Of a stretch of DNA of 64,000 bases, positions 29,243-40,043 are shown piece after piece. Both the position numbers and the translations under genes were made by a program. The stretch is from the NCBI GenBank assembly GCA_963806045.1, contig CAWDWP010000020.1:1-64000 (forward strand), written 5' to 3'. The notes under the pieces are model-generated. The model saw only the letters and a program-made list of their open reading frames with translations, was not told the DNA's origin and made no database searches. This stretch comes from DATCHW01 sp963806045. Its GTDB lineage: Bacteria; Bacteroidota; Ignavibacteria; Tepidaquicellales; Tepidaquicellaceae. Numbering within the stretch: the first letter of the stretch is position 1; each line of letters starts with the position of its first letter.

Positions 29243-30526
29243 TTGATAAATACACATAAACAAAGAGAAAAAGCGGTTTTAGTCTGCTTTACGAATAAAA
29301 GGGAAAGAAGCATTTTAACGCAAAAGGAAATTCTGGAAGAGCTGAGTTTTCTGGCAGAAACAGCCGGAGCAAATGTCGTAAAGACTTATTTCCAGGAAAA
29401 GGATGCTTATGATTCAAGATTCGTTATCGGAAAAGGAAAGGTGGAAGAGATTTCAATTTATGCAGAAGCTAATGATATTTCACTTGTCATATTCGAGAAT
29501 GAACTGGGATATACACAACTCCGAAACCTTGAGGAGAAAATCAAATGCAAGATATTAGATAAATCAAATCTTATACTTGATATATTTGCACAGAATGCAA
29601 GGACATCGCAGGCGAAGCTTCAGGTTGAGCTTGCACAGCTTGAATATCTTTTACCAAGACTTACAAGGCAATGGACACACCTTTCAAAGCAATACGGCGG
29701 AATCGGAACGAAAGGTCCGGGAGAAACTCAGATTGAAACTGACAGAAGATTAATCAAGACAAAGATATCAACTTTAAAAAGCAAACTGAAAACCATCGAC
29801 CGGCAAAGAAAAACTCAGGCAGAAGAAAGAAAGAACTATATAAGACTGACACTGGTGGGCTATACAAATGCCGGAAAATCAACACTGCTGAACCTTCTGA
29901 CAGACTCTGATGTGTATGTAGAAAATAAACTTTTTGCGACGCTGGATACTTCCACACGGGCTTTAAACTTATCAAGAGCAGGCAGAAATCTAACAGCGAG
30001 ATTTCCGAAAAAAGTTTTGATTTCCGATACAGTGGGATTCATAAGGAACCTGCCGCACAACCTTATAGAATCATTCAAATCAACACTCTCTGAAGTTGTG
30101 GAATCGGATATACTTCTGCACGTAATTGATATATCAAATTCGAATTTTGAAGAGCAGATTTCGGTTGTTAATGATACATTAAAAGACATAGGCGCCGAAC
30201 ACAAAAAAACCATTAATATATTTAATAAAGTAGATAAACTGCACGACAAAGAAATCATAAAAGAAATAAAACATAAATATCCGAAATCGGTGACTATATC
30301 AGCATCAAAAGGAATAAATCTTAATTCACTGGTCGAAACCTTAAAGAACGAAATCAGTGAAAACAATATCGAGAAGACAATAAGGCTTAAGCCGGACAAT
30401 TTCAAAGGTCTGAATGAGGTTTACAAACTTGCAAACGTGAAGGAAGTGAAGTATTTTAAAACAGCAATCAGAATAAAATTAGAAACGAACAAAAAAAATA
30501 TATTACAATTAGAAAAACTATTATAA
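29243..30526 (+). CDS. hflX: GTPase HflX
   Basis: 427 residues. The N-terminal HflX domain (ERSILTQKEILEELSFLAETAGA, VIGKGKVEEI) is followed by a coiled-coil linker after the GTKGPGETQIETDRRLI motif. The G-domain has G1 GYTNAGKST, G3 DTVGFIRNLPH and G4 NKVD. HflX binds the 50S subunit and rescues or splits stalled 70S ribosomes under stress, in the cytoplasm. The start is TTG at 29243; no closer ATG keeps the N-terminal domain whole. It is 6 bp from the next gene, so the two are probably cotranscribed. Confidence 0.95.
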   Translation: MINTHKQREKAVLVCFTNKRERSILTQKEILEELSFLAETAGANVVKTYFQEKDAYDSRFVIGKGKVEEISIYAEANDISLVIFENELGYTQLRNLEEKIKCKILDKSNLILDIFAQNARTSQAKLQVELAQLEYLLPRLTRQWTHLSKQYGGIGTKGPGETQIETDRRLIKTKISTLKSKLKTIDRQRKTQAEERKNYIRLTLVGYTNAGKSTLLNLLTDSDVYVENKLFATLDTSTRALNLSRAGRNLTARFPKKVLISDTVGFIRNLPHNLIESFKSTLSEVVESDILLHVIDISNSNFEEQISVVNDTLKDIGAEHKKTINIFNKVDKLHDKEIIKEIKHKYPKSVTISASKGINLNSLVETLKNEISENNIEKTIRLKPDNFKGLNEVYKLANVKEVKYFKTAIRIKLETNKKNILQLEKLL

Positions 30527-30532
30527 ACGGTT

Positions 30533-31712
30533 ATGGAAAATTCAATTTATAAAGGTGTAGATTACTATTTGATTGACGATTTATTAAGCGATGAAGAAAA
30601 GTCTATAAGAGATACAGTGAGGGATTTTGTGACGAAGGAAGTGATTCCGATTATAGAGAAATACAATCAGGAAATGAAATTCCCGATGCAGTTAATTCCT
30701 AAGATGGCAGAACTCGGGGTTCTGGGACCAACGATTCCGCTGGAATACGGGGGAATGGGAATTAATAATATTGCATATGGATTGATAATGCAGGAGCTGG
30801 AACGGGGCGACAGCGGAGTGCGGAGCTTTGCTTCGGTACAGTCCGGGCTTGTGATGTACCCAATTTATCAAATTCGGAACTGAAGAGCAGAGAAAAAAAT
30901 ATCTTCCAAAGCTTGCATCTGCGGAGATGATTGGATGCTTCGGATTAACGGAGCCGGATTTCGGAAGCAATCCCGGAGGAATGATAACGAAGGCGGAAAA
31001 AGTTTCGGGCGGATATCTCCTGAATGGTGCAAAAATGTGGATTACGAACGGAACTATTGCAGATGTTGCTGTAGTCTGGGCGAAACTGGATGGAAAAGTA
31101 CGGGGCTTTCTTGTCGAGAAAGGAACGAAGGGATTTTCCGCACCTGAGATGAGAGGAAAATTATCTTTAAGAGCATCGGTGACTTCCGAGCTGGTTTTTG
31201 AAGATTGCCTGATTCCCGAAGAAAATATTTTGCCCGGAAGCGGCGGATTGAAATCCCCGCTTATGTGCCTGACGCAGGCGAGATACGGTATTGCGTGGGG
31301 AGTGATTGGAATGGCGATGCATTGCTATCACACGGCATTGCAATATTCGCTTTCGAGAATTCAATTCGGAAAGCCGATTGCATCATTCCAGATTACACAG
31401 GAGAAACTTGCATATATGCTGACGGAAATTACAAAAGCACAGCTTTTGAATTTGAGACTTGCACAAATGAAGGATGCAGGAACAATGAGACCTCAGCAAG
31501 TTTCAATGGCGAAGAGAAATAATTGTGAAATTGCAAAAACCATTGCGAGCATGGCAAGAGAAATGCTAGGAGCAAATGGAATTCTGGATGAATACCCGAT
31601 AATGAGGCATTTGAATAATATTGAATCTGTTAAGACATATGAGGGTACACACGAAATGCACACACTGATACTTGGCGAAGATGTAACGGGAATAGGAGCG
31701 TATGAAAATTAA
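30533..31712 (+). CDS. Acyl-CoA dehydrogenase (glutaryl-CoA-dehydrogenase-like), frameshifted
   Basis: Frames 30533-30883 and 30927-31712 join when one A is removed from AAA at 30870-30872, restoring MYPIYQFGTEEQRKKYLPKL. The product has about 392 residues, normal for the family. The N-terminal helical domain has VRDFVTKEVIPIIEKYNQEM. The FAD/substrate motifs are GCFGLTEPDFGSNPGGM and KMWITNG, and the C-terminal helices carry QITQEKLAYMLTEI. The motif YEGTHEMHTLILGEDVTG contains the Glu position that serves as catalytic base in glutaryl-CoA dehydrogenase-type enzymes. It oxidises an acyl-CoA to the enoyl-CoA with FAD. Substrate assignment is tentative. It sits 6 bp after hflX. Confidence 0.85.
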
Positions 31713-31974
31713 AAATTAAGAATTAAAAATTAAAAATAAAGAAAGAATTTAATCCCACACCTGAAGTGGGAAGTGCGCAAAGGGCGCTAAGAGAATTAAT
31801 AATTAGTAATTAATAATTAATAATTAAAAATAAAAAGCAAGTAGTAAGTAGCTAGTAGTTAGTAGTCGAAACAATAAAAAATTGCTAAAGTAGGAAGTAA
31901 ACCGCAAAGGGCGCTGAGAAAATAAAATAAAAAAAAAAGAGAAATAGATTAAAAGAAAAATACAATAGAATAAA
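31713..31974. repeat. Intergenic block of degenerate short repeats
   Basis: This block holds AATTAAAAATTAAG repeats, a TCCCAC/GTGGGA hairpin near 31752-31772, a phased TAGTAAG/TAGCTAG/TAGTTAG 7-bp array near 31842-31868, two copies of GCAAAGGGCGCTNAGA (near 31778 and 31903), and a TAATTAGTAATTAATAATTA block near 31798-31828. No ORF. The same phrases recur in other gaps of this window. Confidence 0.7.
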
Positions 31975-33204
31975 ATGAAGGTTTTTGCTATACCGGTATA
32001 TTATAAGAGTAATTTAATTCAGAGGATTAAAAAGCTGAGGGAGGATAATGACCCGAGAAAGAAGGATTATTCTCCGACGAAACTGGATTTCGGTCCTGTG
32101 ATATTTTATCTTGCACGGCATTTTGGATTTTGTTACGGAGTGGAGAACGCAATAGAAATTTCATACAAGGCACTTGAGGAAAATCCCGATAAAAGAATTT
32201 TTCTGCTGAGTGAAATGATTCATAATCCGGAAGTAAATGCTGACCTGATATCCAGAGGAGTGAAATTTATTATGGATACCTCAGGCAGGCAATTGATTGA
32301 CTGGAGCAAGCTTACGGGAAATGACGTTGTAATTGTTCCTGCATTCGGCACAACAGTTGAAATTCAGAATAAGATAAATGAAATCGGAATAAATACATTG
32401 CAGTATGATACAACCTGCCCTTTTGTGGAAAAAGTATGGAACAAAGCAACATCACTCGGAAAATCTGATTATACGATAATAGTTCACGGAAAAAATAAAC
32501 ACGAAGAAACAAGGGCTACATTTTCTCACAGCAAAGAAAATGCACCCACTGTGATTGTGAGGGATATTGAAGAAACAAAACTTTTATGCGATGTGATAAC
32601 AGGAAAAATAAAAAAAACAGAATTTTACAAATTATTTGACGGCAAGTATTCGGCGGGATTTGACCCGGATATGCATTTACAAAAAATAGGGGTGGTGAAC
32701 CAGACAACGATGCTTGCGACAGAAACGCAGGCAATTGCTGACTGCCTGAAGCATGCGATGCAGGAAAAATTCGGAGAGAAAAATTTAAAAGAACACTTTG
32801 CGGATACACGCGATACACTATGCTATGCGACACACGACAATCAAAATGCAACATATGCTTTGCTCGAGCTAGATGCAGACCTTGCAATAGTTGTGGGAGG
32901 ATATAATAGTTCAAACACTTCTCATATTGTTGAACTATGCGAAGAAAAATTAAGCACGTATTTTATTTCTTCTTCAGAACAAATATTATCCCGCGAAAAA
33001 ATATCGCATTATAATTTTCACAAAAATGAAAATTTAACGACTGAAAATTATCTTCCTGAAAAGACTCCTGTGAAGATTATCCTGACAAGCGGTGCTTCCT
33101 GTCCGGATGCGATTGTAGAGGCAGTGATGCAAAAGATACTATCATTTTATGAGGAGGTAAAATCTTCTGAGGAAGTGATTTCAGAACTGATAGTTCGGAA
33201 TTAA
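31975..33204 (+). CDS. ispH: 4-hydroxy-3-methylbut-2-enyl diphosphate reductase (IspH/LytB, long form)
   Basis: 409 residues, about 90 more than the E. coli enzyme, with an N-terminal extension before the Fe-S core. The three cluster cysteines are seen in FGFCYGVENAI, YDTTCPFVEKVWN and TSGASCPDAIVEAVM. The substrate-binding HN and E motifs (SEMIHNPEVN, VNQTTMLATE) are present, as is GGYNSSNTSHIVELCEE. It catalyses the last MEP-pathway step, giving IPP and DMAPP, in the cytoplasm. The stop codon overlaps that of the convergent DUF4159 gene. Confidence 0.95.
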   Translation: MKVFAIPVYYKSNLIQRIKKLREDNDPRKKDYSPTKLDFGPVIFYLARHFGFCYGVENAIEISYKALEENPDKRIFLLSEMIHNPEVNADLISRGVKFIMDTSGRQLIDWSKLTGNDVVIVPAFGTTVEIQNKINEIGINTLQYDTTCPFVEKVWNKATSLGKSDYTIIVHGKNKHEETRATFSHSKENAPTVIVRDIEETKLLCDVITGKIKKTEFYKLFDGKYSAGFDPDMHLQKIGVVNQTTMLATETQAIADCLKHAMQEKFGEKNLKEHFADTRDTLCYATHDNQNATYALLELDADLAIVVGGYNSSNTSHIVELCEEKLSTYFISSSEQILSREKISHYNFHKNENLTTENYLPEKTPVKIILTSGASCPDAIVEAVMQKILSFYEEVKSSEEVISELIVRN

Positions 33205-33884
33205 TTCATTAAAGCATAAACGATAATATTCGCTCCCATTCTCATTGCTTCTTCACGTTTTTCGGGCGGGTCCTGATGTTCCTCTGTATCTGCCCAGCCG
33301 TCTGATATATTGGTTTCATAAGTATAGTACATGCACATTCTGCCATTCCGGTATATAGCAAATCCCTGTGCGGGTTTTCCGTCGTGCTCGTGGGTTTTGG
33401 GCAAGCCGTGAGGAAAATTGAAATGAGAGTTATATATTTTATGGTCAAACGGCAATTCCTTCATTTCGTCATTCGGAAATAACCTTTTCATTTCCTTTCT
33501 GAAAGAATCATCCATTCCATAGTCATCATCAGCATATAAAAATCCTCCGGAATCGCAATATTTTCTTAAGCGCGCAAGTTCAACATCTGTAAAGTCAATA
33601 ATACCGTGACCTGTAATCATTATAAAAGGGTAATTAAAAATTTCATCCGATGCTACATCCACGGCATAGAAGTCAGGTTCCCCGACATCAATCGTTGTAT
33701 TTTGTTTTAGAAATTTCATCATATTGATTTCGGCTGAAGGGTCATTATACCAGTCTCCACCCCCTGCATATTTCAGCCTTGCCAGTTTAAATGTAGATGT
33801 GCCTTTCTTTTCCTTTACAGACTGAGGAAACAGCAGGCTTGTAATTAAAAAACCTATTGCAAAAAATAAAATAAATTTTTTCAT
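33201..33884 (-). CDS. DUF4159-family secreted protein
   Basis: 227 residues with signal peptide MKKFILFFAIGFLITSLLFPQ. The DUF4159 pattern is clear: FKLARLKYAGGGDWYNDPS, FIMITGHGIIDFTDVELARLRKYCDSGGFLYADDDYGMDDSFRKEM and HKIYNSHFNFPHGLPKTHEHDGKP. The fold resembles a glutamine-amidotransferase/ThuA-like Rossmann domain. Its function is not known; in other bacteria such genes accompany MoxR/von Willebrand modules, but none is present here. Its last 4 bp overlap the ispH end (convergent). Confidence 0.85.
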   Translation of the reverse strand: MKKFILFFAIGFLITSLLFPQSVKEKKGTSTFKLARLKYAGGGDWYNDPSAEINMMKFLKQNTTIDVGEPDFYAVDVASDEIFNYPFIMITGHGIIDFTDVELARLRKYCDSGGFLYADDDYGMDDSFRKEMKRLFPNDEMKELPFDHKIYNSHFNFPHGLPKTHEHDGKPAQGFAIYRNGRMCMYYTYETNISDGWADTEEHQDPPEKREEAMRMGANIIVYALMN

Positions 33885-34154
33885 TTCAAAATAAATTAAA
33901 GAAAATAACAGTAAGATAACAGAGAAAATAAAAAAGAGATAATTAGTAATTAATAATTAGTAATTAATAATAAGGAGCAAAAATAAAAAACAAAAATAAA
34001 AATAAGAAAGAATTTAAATACAAAAGATACTGAGATTGGAGGACTGTGAGCACCAACAAGGGAATAAACTTTCCCCGAATTTTTACACTTTTATACTTTT
34101 TGTTAAATGCTTATTTTATTCTTAATGGGTTTATAATTAATTCAATAAAAGGTT
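33885..34154. repeat. AT-rich spacer with TAATTAGTAAT repeat
   Basis: AATTAGTAATTAATAATTAG-type units occur near 33940-33972 and are followed by A-rich sequence. A 65-codon frame at 34046-34243 overlaps the next gene and has no convincing start, so it is not called. Confidence 0.6.
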
Positions 34155-34856
34155 ATGAGGTTAATAGTCAAATTTATTGTTTTATTCTTATCGTGGTTAT
34201 TCATATCTGCAAGTGTAAACGCACAGGAAAATGTGAAGTTTAGTGTCTTTGGTGGTGCCGGATTCAGCTTTTACAATGTGAAATATGATTTTAATGTAAA
34301 AGGCATAGACACAAGTTATAATTCAAAAAACAGATTTTCATTTGAAGCCGGACTGAGTGCAAGATATGATTTTGCAAAGTTTGCCGGAATAAGAGGCGAA
34401 GCGCAGTTTATCAGGAAAGGCGGGTCTATAGCCACAAACAGGATTTATGGTCAGGATATCACTGCCGTAACAAGGAATTATGTTACATATCTTGATTATA
34501 TTCAGATTAGCCTTCTTCCTCAATTGAATTTTCACACCGATATAAATTCCATGTTTTATTTTACTACAGGAGGCTATGCATCTTTTAATATTGGTGCCAA
34601 TGAATCTGTAACCGAAACCACGACGCTGCAAATCAGAACTTATGATAAAGATATTTCGAATTCCATAAAAAAGACGGATGCCGGGATAGTAGTGGGCGGA
34701 GGCTTTGAATCTGTAAATACAAGCCAGCATGGAGTAACCATAGACCTGCGATTCTGCATCGGGCTTGTAAATTCATTCAATGATAATTTTTCAGGAGATA
34801 AACTGAAAATGAAAAATTATGCATTAAGCATAAATTTAGGTTATGTATTTTTTTAA
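34155..34856 (+). CDS. Outer-membrane beta-barrel protein (porin family)
   Basis: 233 residues with signal peptide MRLIVKFIVLFLSWLFISASVNAQ. Alternating strands (VKFSVFGGAGFSFYNVKYDF, FAGIRGEAQFIRKGG, IVVGGGFESVNTSQHGVTIDL) end in SINLGYVFF, with the aromatic C-terminal residue expected of a BamA substrate. This is an OmpA-like/porin-family barrel without a peptidoglycan domain. The following lipoprotein gene starts 17 bp later (34873) and is probably cotranscribed. Confidence 0.82.
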   Translation: MRLIVKFIVLFLSWLFISASVNAQENVKFSVFGGAGFSFYNVKYDFNVKGIDTSYNSKNRFSFEAGLSARYDFAKFAGIRGEAQFIRKGGSIATNRIYGQDITAVTRNYVTYLDYIQISLLPQLNFHTDINSMFYFTTGGYASFNIGANESVTETTTLQIRTYDKDISNSIKKTDAGIVVGGGFESVNTSQHGVTIDLRFCIGLVNSFNDNFSGDKLKMKNYALSINLGYVFF

Positions 34857-34872
34857 TATAAAGATTTTTAAA

Positions 34873-35295
34873 ATGAAATTTGGAAAAATTAAATCAGTTA
34901 TCATTTTTTTCGTTTTATTGGTTTTAATAGTTTATACCGGCTGCAAGGAAAATCCATTGACAGAGGTTTCAATCTACAATGGTCCCTGGAAAATTGATAT
35001 GAGTTATAATAATTCTTCAACTTACCGGGAGGCATCCATTCTGATTAAAGATGATGGTTCTTTTTGCAATAAAATATTTATCTATCCCGGCAATGCATAT
35101 TTATTTATTCAGGGAAACATAAATATTAATGGGGATTTTACGGCACAGTTCAGCGATTCCTGCGGAGTAAACCTGACGGGTTTGGTTTCGGGAAATTTTT
35201 CAGAATCGGCGGGAATTACGATAGGTAATGGGGGCTGGAATGATACATTACGAAGTTCATCTGCAATTGGAACCTGGATTGCGAGGCGGAATTAG
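34873..35295 (+). CDS. Small lipoprotein
   Basis: 140 residues from the ATG at 34873. An in-frame start at 34843 overlaps the barrel gene and would spoil the signal sequence. MKFGKIKSVIIFFVLLVLIVYTGCKENP is a lipoprotein signal with TGC as the lipobox end. The mature part is a beta-rich, Asn/Gly-rich domain (KIDMSYNNSSTYREASILIK ... AIGTWIARRN) that looks like a single small beta-sandwich or barrel. Its function is unknown. Confidence 0.7.
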   Translation: MKFGKIKSVIIFFVLLVLIVYTGCKENPLTEVSIYNGPWKIDMSYNNSSTYREASILIKDDGSFCNKIFIYPGNAYLFIQGNININGDFTAQFSDSCGVNLTGLVSGNFSESAGITIGNGGWNDTLRSSSAIGTWIARRN

Positions 35296-35360
35296 ATTTT
35301 TTTTAATTATTAAATTGCATAAAATTGTATAGAACTTGAGCAAACTATTAAACCAATTCA

Positions 35361-37767
35361 ATGCTCAAAGATAAAAATCTGAAAAAAGAAAGAGCCGACA
35401 TTACAACAGAAGAAACAAATTTTTTAAAGCTTGCCGATAATATACCCGGAGTAATTTATCTTGCAAAAAACGACATCCGTTTTTCAATCAAATACCTTAA
35501 TAAATATGTTGAAAAACTGACAGGTTATTCCAGGGATGTTTTCCTGAAAGGGAGACTATACCCTACAGATATTATGCATCCGGACGATTTAGAGCGGATT
35601 ATGGAAGAACTTAACCAGGCTGTAACAGAAAAAAGAACTTATAATATCAGGTACAGGGTAAGAAACAAAAAAGGAAAATACTTCTGGGTGGCAGATATCG
35701 GAGTTTGCTTATTTGATGCCGATGGTAAACTGGAATATATACAGGGTTTTTGGTATGATATTTCAGATAGAGTATTGACTGAACAAGCCCTTAAAACAAG
35801 CGAAGAAAAATACAGATATCTTGTGGAAAACGAACCTGTTGCAGTGACAAGGCTCAGATTATCAAATAAAAAATATGAAACAGTAAATAAAGAATTCACA
35901 AGACAATCGGGATATACGCTCGATGAATTCAACAGTCTGTCTGACCAGGAACTTATTGAAATGATTTATACTGAAGACCGGTATATGATATTCAAGTTCT
36001 TCAAAGAATGGCAGGAGGAAGGCTATAAAGGTTTGAAACAAATCGAATACAGAATAATCAATAAAGATAAAAAAATTGTCTGGCTGAGAACAATACTGTA
36101 TTCGGAATTTTCGGAAAACGGCGAAGTGGAATTTTTAAACCAAATCTGTATAGACATAACAGAAAGAAAAAACACCGAGCAAAGCACTTAAGACGAGTGA
36201 AGAAAAATACAAAACATTTATCGAACAGGCAAGCGACGGTATTTTCAGGATTGGTATGGATAAACCGTTTAAAGTTGGGGAGTCATTTGAAAATTTCCTT
36301 GACCACTTTTACAAATATTCCTACCTGTCGGAGTGCAACATATCACTTGCCAGGATGTACGGGTATGAAAATAAATCTGACATAACAGGAATGAGAATTG
36401 ATGTATTTCATGGCGGAACTAACATACCTGAAAATATTAATGCACTAAGGGAACTTTATGATAACAATTTCAGAATAGAGAATGTGGAGACACTCGAGGT
36501 TGATAAAGATAATAATAAAAAATATTTCACTAATAATTCATTTGGTGTCATTGAAAATGGCTACCTGTCGGAGTTTTGGGGAACACAAATAGATATTTCG
36601 AAAAGCAAAAAAATTGAGCAGGACTTATTAGAATCCAAGCAAAAAGCCGAAGAGGCAAGCCGTGCCAAAACCTCGTTCCTTGCTAATGTAAGCCACGAGA
36701 TAAGAACACCGATGAACGGAATTTTGGGTATGATACAGCTTCTGGAACTTACGAACGTGAATAAAGAGCAAAGGGAATTCATCAATATGCTTCATTATTC
36801 TTCGAACATTCTTCTGAACCTTATAAATGATATGCTTGATTTTTCGAAAATAGATTCAGGAAGGGAAGTATTGTATTGTGATGAATTTGGCGTCAGAAAC
36901 CTTGTAAACAATATTTTCAATGTATTCAAAATTGAAGCTCTGAATAAAAAACTGGAGTACACTTTAGATTTCACCGGAAAAACCGATTACTCTGCTGAAG
37001 GAGATATACAAAAAATCAACCAGATTCTTTCCAACCTGATTTCAAATGCCATTAAATTCACAGAATCAGGGTTTGTGAGAGTTTCCGTTGAAGATAAAAT
37101 TAAATCAAAAGAGAAATTATCATTAAAAATTACTGTAACAGATTCCGGTATCGGGATACCAAAAGAAAAATTCGATTTATTATTCGAGAGTTTTACACAG
37201 CTTGATTCGTCGACAAATAAATCATATAAAGGTACCGGACTGGGCTTATCAATTGTAAAAAAATTAACAGACTTAATTGGCGGAAATATAACACTCGAAA
37301 GCGAAGAAGGAAAAGGCAGCCATTTCACTTGTGAGATTCCCCTGAAAATACTCAGCAAAATAGAAAATCCGGACAAGCCGGCAAAAAATATTTTAATAGT
37401 TGAAGATGACCTGATAAACCAGAAATTATTCTGCAGTCTTTTATCCAATAAAGATTATAAGTTAGAGGTTGTAGATGACGGCAGTAAAGCATTTGAGTTA
37501 TTTGAAAAAAAGAAATTTGATTTGATAATTATGGATATACAGCTATTTGGTATGGACGGAATAAAGACCACAAAGTTAATCCGGTTGAAAGAAAATAAGA
37601 CGGGGGGAAGAATACCCATTATCGGCATAACTGCATATGGTGACGAATATGGGAAGGATGAATGCTTAAAAATCGGAATGGACGATTATCTGACAAAACC
37701 CTTTGACAGGGATAATTTTTACGAAATAATAGATAAATTTTTAAAACAACCCGTTTTGAATAACTGA
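35361..37767 (+). CDS. Hybrid sensor histidine kinase with three PAS domains and receiver (frameshifted)
   Basis: Frames 35361-36191 and 36256-37767 join when one A is removed from AAA at 36181-36183, restoring TEQALKTSEEKYKTFIEQ. The product has about 801 residues. Order: PAS1 (~20-140), PAS2 (~150-275), PAS3 (~280-405), coiled coil, HisKA with NVSHEIRTPMNGILG (His ~445), HATPase with N-box SNLISNAIKFTESG and G-boxes DSGIGIP/GTGLGLSIVK, then a receiver domain with the phospho-acceptor Asp in LIIMDIQ (~726) and KP in DYLTKPF. No membrane segment, so it is a cytoplasmic sensor. The second PAS linker repeats the KTSEEKY motif. No partner regulator is adjacent. Confidence 0.9.
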
Positions 37768-37864
37768 CAATATTATTTAATTGGATAGAATTCCGGTAGA
37801 ATGTTATTCAAAATTTTATAACACTGATTTTACAAATTATTTTAAAATTTAATTATACATTATT

Positions 37865-39575
37865 ATGGCAAACAACATGAAGCCCTATGAGGAAGAACTA
37901 AAAAACTTTTCCTGGGATATCTCGAAAAAAGAACTTGGATATAAGGACGGGGATATTATTAATATCGGTGAATACTGTACAGACAGAATTTGCAGGCTTG
38001 GAAAAGGTGATAAACTTGGATTTGTATGGGAAGGTCATTCGGGAGAAGTGAAACAATACACTTTTAATGATATGCGGGTAGTTACGAATTCCATAGCTGC
38101 CTTTCTAAAAAAACTTGGTCTGAATCCCGGAGACAGAATCTGTTTATTTATGGATAAAGTGCCGGAACTATATCTTGGTTTTTTAGGCATTTTAAAAATG
38201 GGAGGAATTGCTCAGCCGCTTTATTCAGCGTTCGGCTCTGAATCACTGCTGACAAGGCTGGAAGATGCACAGACCACCGCAATTATTAACACAGAAGAAA
38301 CATATTCAGAAAGTAAGAAACCTGATTAATGATTTACCATCTCTAAAACATATTATTTTAGTTGATGATGACGGAAGCAAACCCCTGAGAGAAAGGGAAA
38401 CTGCTCTTGATATAGATAAAATTGAGAAAGTTGAAAAATTCGATATTTATCCTTCGAAAGCAGAAACGCCTTCCGTACTCCACTATACTTCAGGAACGAC
38501 AGGTAAACCGAAAGGAGCACAACACGTTCACTATTCAATAATTTCACAGTATATTACTGCAAAATATGTACTCGACCTGAAAGAAGATGACAGATACTGG
38601 TGTACAGCGGATCCGGGCTGGGTTACGGGAACTTCATATGGAATTATCGGACCCTGGGCTAACGGTGTGACACAGTACGTAATGGATAAAGGATTCAAAG
38701 CAGAGAACTGGTATGAATTTCTTGAAAAATATAAAATCACTGTCTGGTATTCTGCTCCAACTGCAATCCGTTCTCTGATGAAGGAAGGCGATGAGGTAGT
38801 AAAGAAATTTGACCTTTCACATTTAAGACATCTTGCAAGCGTTGGTGAGCCATTAAATGCAGAAGCAGTAATATGGTCTGAAAAGGTATTTGGCAAAATG
38901 TTCCACGATACATTCTGGCAAACTGAAACAGGAAGTATTATGGTGAGCAACTATCCGGGAATGAAAATAAAGCCGGGCTCGATGGGTAAGCCCTTCCCCG
39001 GTATAACTGCAACCGTGGTTGACCTGAAAACATTTCTGCCCCTCGAAAAGAGAGGTATAGTTGGTATGATAGCGGCGAAACCAGGCTGGCCTTCTATGTT
39101 CAGAACTTACTGGAATAACGAAATCACATATAAAAGCAAATTTAAAAATGACTGGTATCTCTGCGGAGACAGGGCAAGCATCGATGAAGAGGGTTACTTC
39201 TGGTTTGTAGGTCGTGATGATGATGTAATAAATACAGCCGGACACCTGGTAGGTCCCTTCGAAATTGAATCTGCACTGCTTGAACATAAAGCAGTTGCGG
39301 AGTCCGCAGTAGTAGGCAAGCCGGACGCAGTCAATATGGAGGTTGTTAAGGCTTTTATTACACTTAAACCGGGAATCAAGCAGGATAAAATGCTTGAACT
39401 TGATATAATGAATTTCATTCGGAAAAAACTTTCTCCGCTTGCTATGCCGCAGGAAATTGAATTTGTAAGCTCACTTCCTAAAACCAGAAGCGGAAAAATT
39501 ATGCGAAGAGTACTCAGGGCAAAAGAATGGGGCGAAGAAATCGGAGATATTTCAACACTTGAAAATGATATGTGA
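37865..39575 (+). CDS. AMP-forming acyl/acetyl-CoA synthetase (AcsA-like), frameshifted
   Basis: Frames 37865-38329 and 38265-39575 join when one A is removed from AAA at 38310-38312, giving about 569 residues, the size of Bacillus-type AcsA. Motifs: YTSGTTGKPKGAQHVHYS (P-loop), ADPGWVTGTSYGIIGPW, DTFWQTETGS, GRDDDVINTAGHLVGPFEIE and PKTRSGKIMRRVL. It adenylates a short acyl acid and passes it to CoA, or possibly to the phosphopantetheine of the ACP encoded 150 bp downstream. Its substrate pocket cannot be read with confidence. It forms a cluster with the ACP and the Kbl-like gene. Confidence 0.87.
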
Positions 39576-39725
39576 TAATAAAAGTCAAAAGTAAATAGTC
39601 AAAGGTCAAAAGTAAAAGTTGTATGTCCTTCGAGGAGATTTAAGTAAAAATTTCTTCTCAGAAACAAACAGTAAATTTAGGTAATTTATTAAATATTTTT
39701 CAAAACAAATTAACGGAGAAACAAA

Positions 39726-39971
39726 ATGATAAAAGACGTAATCCTCGAATATGTAAGGGGTGAATACATTGAAGAAGGAGATGACCGAGAACTCACATAC
39801 GATACACCTCTGATTTCAGGCGGTATTGTTGATTCATTCTCAATGGTCTCTTTAAAAGTATTTCTTGAAACAAAATATAATATTTCCATACCGGATGCAA
39901 AAGCAACACCGGAAGCATTCGACAGCGTTAATAACATTGTTACATTACTGAAAGAATTCAATATCGAATAA
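39726..39971 (+). CDS. Stand-alone acyl carrier protein
   Basis: 81 residues, acidic, four-helix ACP pattern. The phosphopantetheine Ser is Ser-37 in SGGIVDSFSMVSLKVFLE, a DSF variant of the DSL motif. The C-terminal helices are typical (AFDSVNNIVTLLKEF). It differs from the fatty-acid AcpP consensus and is therefore probably a dedicated carrier. It is placed between an AMP-ligase and an alpha-oxoamine synthase in the same orientation, with AACGGAG 8 bp before the ATG. Confidence 0.88.
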   Translation: MIKDVILEYVRGEYIEEGDDRELTYDTPLISGGIVDSFSMVSLKVFLETKYNISIPDAKATPEAFDSVNNIVTLLKEFNIE

Positions 39972-40043
39972 AATTATTTTTTTAATCCGCGGGCATACAT
40001 TTTATCGGTGTTATCTGCGTGCTAAATAATCAAAGGAGGTACC

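Noticed and set aside
34046..34243. 65-codon plus-strand frame before the barrel gene
   Set aside because: It overlaps the real gene at 34155 in another frame, has no convincing start region and a hydrophobic composition from AT-rich DNA.
38531..39418. Long minus-strand frames
   Set aside because: Shadows of the AcsA-like gene, whose motifs are unambiguous on the plus strand.
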